Assembly (NCBI GenBank): GCA_964525785.1
Contig: CAZGIX010000008.1
Coordinates: 1-53,768, forward strand
Direction of reading: 5' to 3'
DNA: 53,768 nt
Source: JAQBDA01 sp964525785
Lineage (GTDB): Bacteria; Chloroflexota; Anaerolineae; Anaerolineales; UBA4823
Both the position numbers and the translations under genes were made by a program. Under the pieces are notes generated by a model. It saw nothing but the letters and a program-made list of their open reading frames with translations, did no database searches and had not been told where the DNA came from. Positions 49,989 through 53,768 of this stretch are shown piece by piece (position 1 is the stretch's first letter; every line of letters begins with the position of its first letter).

Positions 49989-52823
49989 TTATTTCATCGG
50001 TATGCTGACATTGCCGCGCTGAGAGATGTGACGCAAGATCATCGCCTGGTCGACAGGCAGGCGATCGATGCGCACACCCACTGCGTTGTAGATGGCATTG
50101 GTGATGGCGGGGGTAGTGGGAATGCTGACGATTTCCCCTACTCCTTTAGCACCATATGGACCTGTGGATACGGGATGCTCAACCACCAGAGAGGTGATTT
50201 CGGGCGTGTGGGTGATCGACGGCATTCGGTAGCGCGCCAGATGGTCGGTGAAAACATACCCGTCTTCCACAATAAAATGCTCGGTCAGGGCGTTTCCGAT
50301 TCCCATCATTACCCCACCCTCTACCTGGCCCTGCAAGCCGAGCGGGTTCAGTGCTTTCCCCACGTCATTGGCTGCAATCACACGCAGCACGCTCACTTCA
50401 CCGGTGCGGGTATCAACCTCCACCTGGGCAGCCTGGGCGGCAAATGAGAAGGCAAAATGCATATCACCGCCCTTCCCCAGGGGCATGGTTTCTGGAGCCC
50501 AGTATTCATACAGAGCGCGCGGTTCCCGCCCCTCTGCGTGAAGTAGAGCAACCACGTCACCCAGGGGGATCGTATGTCCATCGACCTGCGCCAGACCCTC
50601 GATAAAACGGATATTCTCTGGTGGTTGGTCATATTTTTCCGCCAGCGTGGTAGCAATCGCCTGGCGCAGAGTTTGAGCTGCCAGGCGCGCTGCATTCCCA
50701 GTGACAAATGTCTGGCGGGAGGCAGTAGTCGGTCCGCCATCCGGGGTGAGATCGGTGTCCATGACCAGAACACGTACCTGCAACGGCGACAGGTTAAATT
50801 CCTGAGCCACGATCATCTGCAGCACGGTAACTAAACCCTGACCAAGCTCAGCCGAGGCTGTCCGGACCTCGAGCATGCCATCAGCGCTCAGCTCTACCTC
50901 AGCGCCGGCGCAATCCGGAGCACCACCTCCCAGCCCCGTGTTCTTATAGCCGACGGCAAATCCCCAGGCGCGCACCCGGTAAGGCTCACCTTCGACGGGT
51001 CGGGGTCGGAATGGATCGCCGGGCTCCAGACGGCGCATCTCGGCATCCACCCTATCGATGCATTCCATTAAGCCAACGCTCTCCCCAAGCAGCTGCCCGG
51101 TGTTGGTGATGCTATTTACATGCAATGCATTCATGCGCCGAAGCTCAACTGGATCGATGCCGAGCTTTTCTGCCAGGACATCCATCATGCTCTCGACCGC
51201 AAACGCCGATTGGGTCACCCCGAAACCGCGGAAAGCCCCAGATGGCGGGTTGTTGGTGTACATGGCATAGCAGTCAGCGCGTACGTGAGGCACTTCGTAT
51301 GGTCCCGAGGAGTGCGTGGTGGCGCGTGTCATCACCTTATCCCCCAGTGAAGCATAGGCGCCAGTATCACCATAAAGCTCGGTCTCCACTGCGGTCAAAT
51401 GACCGTCCCGCTGGGCACCCATCTTGACTCGAATCTGGGTGGCATGCCGCTTCGGATGCACCAGTAAGCTCTCATGTCTGTCGAAAAGCAGTTTGACTGG
51501 TCGACCGGTCTTATCCGCCAGCAGCGCAGCATGGATTTGACCAGCGATGTCCTCTTTCCCGCCAAAGCCGCCACCCATGAGCTGGCCAATTACTCGCACA
51601 CGTTCATCAGGCCAGCCCAAGGCACGTGCAACCTGGCTGCGGTCAGAATATGGGATCTGCGACCCGACATAAATCTCCATGCGCCCATCCGCCGTTGGAT
51701 GAGCGATGCTGCACTCAGGCTCCAGGAAAGCGTGATCGGTGGTTGGGGTGAAATACGTATGCTCCAGGACGATATCCGCCTCGTTAAATCCATCCTCAAC
51801 TGACCCCTTGCGCACCTTGATATGTTTCAGCAAATTTCCATTGGGGTGTAAGGCTGGCGCATCCGGATTGCGTGCGTAAACCGGATCGGAGATAACTGGC
51901 TGAGGCTCGTAGTCTACTTCAATGAGTTCCAACGCCCGGCCAGCAATGTCGCGTGTCTCGGCGGCTACGATTGCGATGGCGTCACCCACATATCGCACGC
52001 GCTCTCCCACACCTACCATAGCCGGCCAGTCATAGACAACCAATCCGTGGTTGACCTCACCGGGAATATCATCGGCGGTCAGTACCGCCTGTACACCTGC
52101 CAGCCGGCGGGCGCGTTCGATATCGATGCGCTTAACGATTGCATGCGGCTCCCCCGCACGCAATACACGTGCGTGCAGCAGACCATCGAATTTTATGTCA
52201 TCCGTGTAAATAGCCTCGCCGGTGACTTTCCCGATTGCGTCGGGCCGCATTTGCAATGTGCCAATGATTTCCAAAGGAAGCGAGGATGAGCTGAGGTCGG
52301 GCGGTGCTATAGGTGCATCGGTGCGGATGGCCTCGGCTGCCGCCTGAACTGCTCGAATAATGGTTGGATACCCGGCGCAGCGACACAGGGTATCCTTCAA
52401 GGCGTGGCGGATATCATCTTCAGATGGATCTGGATTGGTCTCCAGGAGCGCATAAGCTGTCATAAGCTGCCCAGGTATGCAAAAACCGCATTGAACGGCT
52501 CCATGCAGGATAAATGCTTCCTGGAGAGGGTGCAGCTTACCCGCAGTAGATCCGGCTGAAGCGGGTACTTCTGTCATCAAATAGCCAGGGTTCGCCGCCA
52601 GACCTTCGATGGTGATTACATGCTTACCCTGCGCTCTGGCAGATGGGTAGACACAAGACAGCACCGGAGCGCCATCGACCAAGACCGTACAGGCGCCGCA
52701 TTCCGCTTCGTTACAACCAATTTTCGTACCAGTCAGGCCAAAGCGCTCTCTGAGCAGGTCGGAGAGCATCTCGCCCGGCTGCGGCTCGAAGCTATAGGGT
52801 TTACCATTGACAGTAACCTGCAT
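49989..52823 (-). CDS. Molybdenum hydroxylase, fused 2Fe-2S and Moco subunit (D)
   Basis: 944 aa xanthine dehydrogenase-family enzyme. Clusters: CNEAECGACTVLVDG..SC and QCGFCIPGQ with CRCAGY (about 38-150). Moco domain: GGGFGGKED, AFRGFGVTQ, ELGQGLVTV and the canonical GAKGVGEI with catalytic Glu. This is the most orthodox of the three large subunits here. GAGGT lies 5 bases before the second of two tandem ATGs (52823). The FAD subunit is encoded 27 bp upstream, so the pair forms a complete enzyme. A purine or similar heterocycle is the likely substrate given SsnA downstream. Confidence 0.92.
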   Translation of the reverse strand: MQVTVNGKPYSFEPQPGEMLSDLLRERFGLTGTKIGCNEAECGACTVLVDGAPVLSCVYPSARAQGKHVITIEGLAANPGYLMTEVPASAGSTAGKLHPLQEAFILHGAVQCGFCIPGQLMTAYALLETNPDPSEDDIRHALKDTLCRCAGYPTIIRAVQAAAEAIRTDAPIAPPDLSSSSLPLEIIGTLQMRPDAIGKVTGEAIYTDDIKFDGLLHARVLRAGEPHAIVKRIDIERARRLAGVQAVLTADDIPGEVNHGLVVYDWPAMVGVGERVRYVGDAIAIVAAETRDIAGRALELIEVDYEPQPVISDPVYARNPDAPALHPNGNLLKHIKVRKGSVEDGFNEADIVLEHTYFTPTTDHAFLEPECSIAHPTADGRMEIYVGSQIPYSDRSQVARALGWPDERVRVIGQLMGGGFGGKEDIAGQIHAALLADKTGRPVKLLFDRHESLLVHPKRHATQIRVKMGAQRDGHLTAVETELYGDTGAYASLGDKVMTRATTHSSGPYEVPHVRADCYAMYTNNPPSGAFRGFGVTQSAFAVESMMDVLAEKLGIDPVELRRMNALHVNSITNTGQLLGESVGLMECIDRVDAEMRRLEPGDPFRPRPVEGEPYRVRAWGFAVGYKNTGLGGGAPDCAGAEVELSADGMLEVRTASAELGQGLVTVLQMIVAQEFNLSPLQVRVLVMDTDLTPDGGPTTASRQTFVTGNAARLAAQTLRQAIATTLAEKYDQPPENIRFIEGLAQVDGHTIPLGDVVALLHAEGREPRALYEYWAPETMPLGKGGDMHFAFSFAAQAAQVEVDTRTGEVSVLRVIAANDVGKALNPLGLQGQVEGGVMMGIGNALTEHFIVEDGYVFTDHLARYRMPSITHTPEITSLVVEHPVSTGPYGAKGVGEIVSIPTTPAITNAIYNAVGVRIDRLPVDQAMILRHISQRGNVSIPMK

Positions 52824-52850
52824 CATATACCTCGCTACGTTAATTGATCA

Positions 52851-53732
52851 TTACACCAATAAACCGGCTCGCTCCCAGGCGGATGCAAACGTGCTGGAGA
52901 AAAGCACATCCGTCACCTGGTGGCGATATTCAGCAGTTGACCGATGGGGGCTGGTGCGGTAGTGTACTTCGGCATGAATGGCACTCAGAGCATCCGCAAG
53001 CAAGGACTCGGATGGATGCTGACCTCGCAGCATCTGTTCAGCTTTCCGGGCGCGCAGTGGCGTCGGACCCGATGGCCCAATCGCAATCCGGATGTCGTGG
53101 ACGCAGTCTGCCTCTCGATCCACCCACATCCCAAAGTTAAGGATGGCGATAGCGACCCCTTGTGGTCGCATCACCCGCTGGAAAGCTGAACCCTGGTTAT
53201 CCTTTTTCAACGCCAGGTAAAAACCGATCAGGATTTCATTCACAGGATCGAGAGTAGATTTTCCAGGCCCAGAAAAGAGTTCTTCTATATTTACGAGGCT
53301 TTGACCCGACCGATTAAAAACCACTGCCTTGGCTCCCAATGCCAGCAGTGAGATCGTGCCGTCTGCAGCAGGCAGAGCGTGGGCGACATTTCCGCCGAGC
53401 GATGCAGTATTGCGCACCTGAGGACCGCCGATAAGGGCTGCAGCTTCGTGCAGAGCCTGGGCATGTGTTTTCACATCCGGCGATGCGACGATTTTATTCA
53501 ATGGCACCGCAGCGCCTATAAACAACATCCCCTGGCGGATTTCGATGACGGTCATTTCACGGATTTCGCTGACATCTACCAGGGTGTCGACGGGAGGCTT
53601 CAGGTTCTGCTGAAGCTCCAGGAGCAGGTCAGTTCCACCAGCAACCAAACGAGCTGGCCCTTTAGACTCAGCAAGGGCATCTAAGGCTTCCATTGCCGTG
53701 TGTGCAAGATAGTAATTATTCCAAATTGCCAT
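52851..53732 (-). CDS. Molybdenum hydroxylase FAD-binding subunit (D)
   Basis: 293 aa CoxM-type flavoprotein with LVAGGTDLLLELQ and RNTASLGGNVAHALPAADG, the two FAD-binding motifs, then a C-terminal flavoprotein domain. It lies directly before the fused 2Fe-2S/Moco gene on the same strand (27 bp), so it is its electron-transfer partner. AAGGA lies about 11 bases before ATG 53732. The remaining bases to the right edge may hold the 3' end of another minus-strand gene that cannot be identified. Confidence 0.92.
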   Translation of the reverse strand: MAIWNNYYLAHTAMEALDALAESKGPARLVAGGTDLLLELQQNLKPPVDTLVDVSEIREMTVIEIRQGMLFIGAAVPLNKIVASPDVKTHAQALHEAAALIGGPQVRNTASLGGNVAHALPAADGTISLLALGAKAVVFNRSGQSLVNIEELFSGPGKSTLDPVNEILIGFYLALKKDNQGSAFQRVMRPQGVAIAILNFGMWVDREADCVHDIRIAIGPSGPTPLRARKAEQMLRGQHPSESLLADALSAIHAEVHYRTSPHRSTAEYRHQVTDVLFSSTFASAWERAGLLV

Positions 53733-53768
53733 GGATCAGCTTATTCCTTTGCGGCTCCGGTAAGAACG

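Noticed and set aside
53733..53768. 3' end of another minus-strand gene at the right edge
   Set aside because: Stops occur in two frames (53741 and 53736) and a third is open; 36 bases are too few to choose a frame or name a product.

Overview
The window looks like a chromosomal fragment of an uncultured Chloroflexota bacterium, probably of the Anaerolineae. This is inferred from content: a maltodextrin ABC operon whose binding protein has an Ala/Thr/Glu/Pro-rich lipoprotein linker, an F420 biosynthesis cluster, a LipM-type octanoyltransferase, paired ArsA-like ATPases and many molybdenum hydroxylases. There is no sign of a plasmid, prophage, insertion sequence, CRISPR array, tRNA or rRNA. 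Coding density is high and no stretch longer than about 300 bases lacks a gene.

Layout. (1) 1-7279, minus strand: sugar regulator (ROK), a double-length solute-binding lipoprotein, two MalFG-type permeases and a GH13 amylase lipoprotein cut by the left edge. (2) 7432-14540, plus strand: a DHDPS-family aldolase, a large anchored protein of unknown function, lipM, a DUF503 protein, a small CxxC protein and the carbon-starvation transporter CstA. (3) 15346-18723, plus strand: a tight five-gene operon of two small paralogous proteins, two ArsA/Get3-type ATPases and an atypical SDR, closed by a strong terminator. This is the best candidate for an undescribed system. (4) 18812-28135, minus strand: rsfS, thpR, a response regulator, yqeC-mocA fusion, yqeB, PEP carboxylase, a molybdenum hydroxylase large subunit and a membrane protein. 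(5) 28402-31160, plus strand: a class III aminotransferase and an rRNA m5C methyltransferase. (6) 31163-39303, minus strand: a small membrane protein, a fused FAD/2Fe-2S subunit, xdhC, a CBS-containing family II pyrophosphatase, a fused 2Fe-2S/Mo subunit and a CcrM-like adenine methylase. (7) 39517-40791, plus strand: a cyclic-nucleotide-binding PP2C phosphatase. (8) 40894-53732, minus strand: one nearly unbroken run holding a FAD subunit, a thioesterase, an F420-type oxidoreductase, cofC, cofD, a pyrophosphatase-like/nitroreductase fusion, cofE, npdG, ssnA, a tyrosine phosphatase, a Nudix hydrolase and a further molybdenum hydroxylase.

How they fit. Three molybdenum hydroxylase large subunits, three FAD-binding units, XdhC, MocA, YqeB, YqeC and SsnA together resemble the selenium-dependent molybdenum hydroxylase / purine-degradation gene set known from anaerobes. 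The F420 genes form a complete late pathway (guanylyl transfer, phospholactate/PEP transfer, glutamylation, a candidate dehydro-F420 reductase) with two users of the cofactor (NpdG and an LLM-family enzyme) in the same run.

Control signals. At least four plus-strand genes have a TATAAT-like -10 box placed so that transcription would begin at, or a few bases before, the ATG. This suggests leaderless or near-leaderless mRNAs are common here. Elsewhere clear Shine-Dalgarno sequences decided several starts, and one of these (rsfS) points to a CTG start codon.
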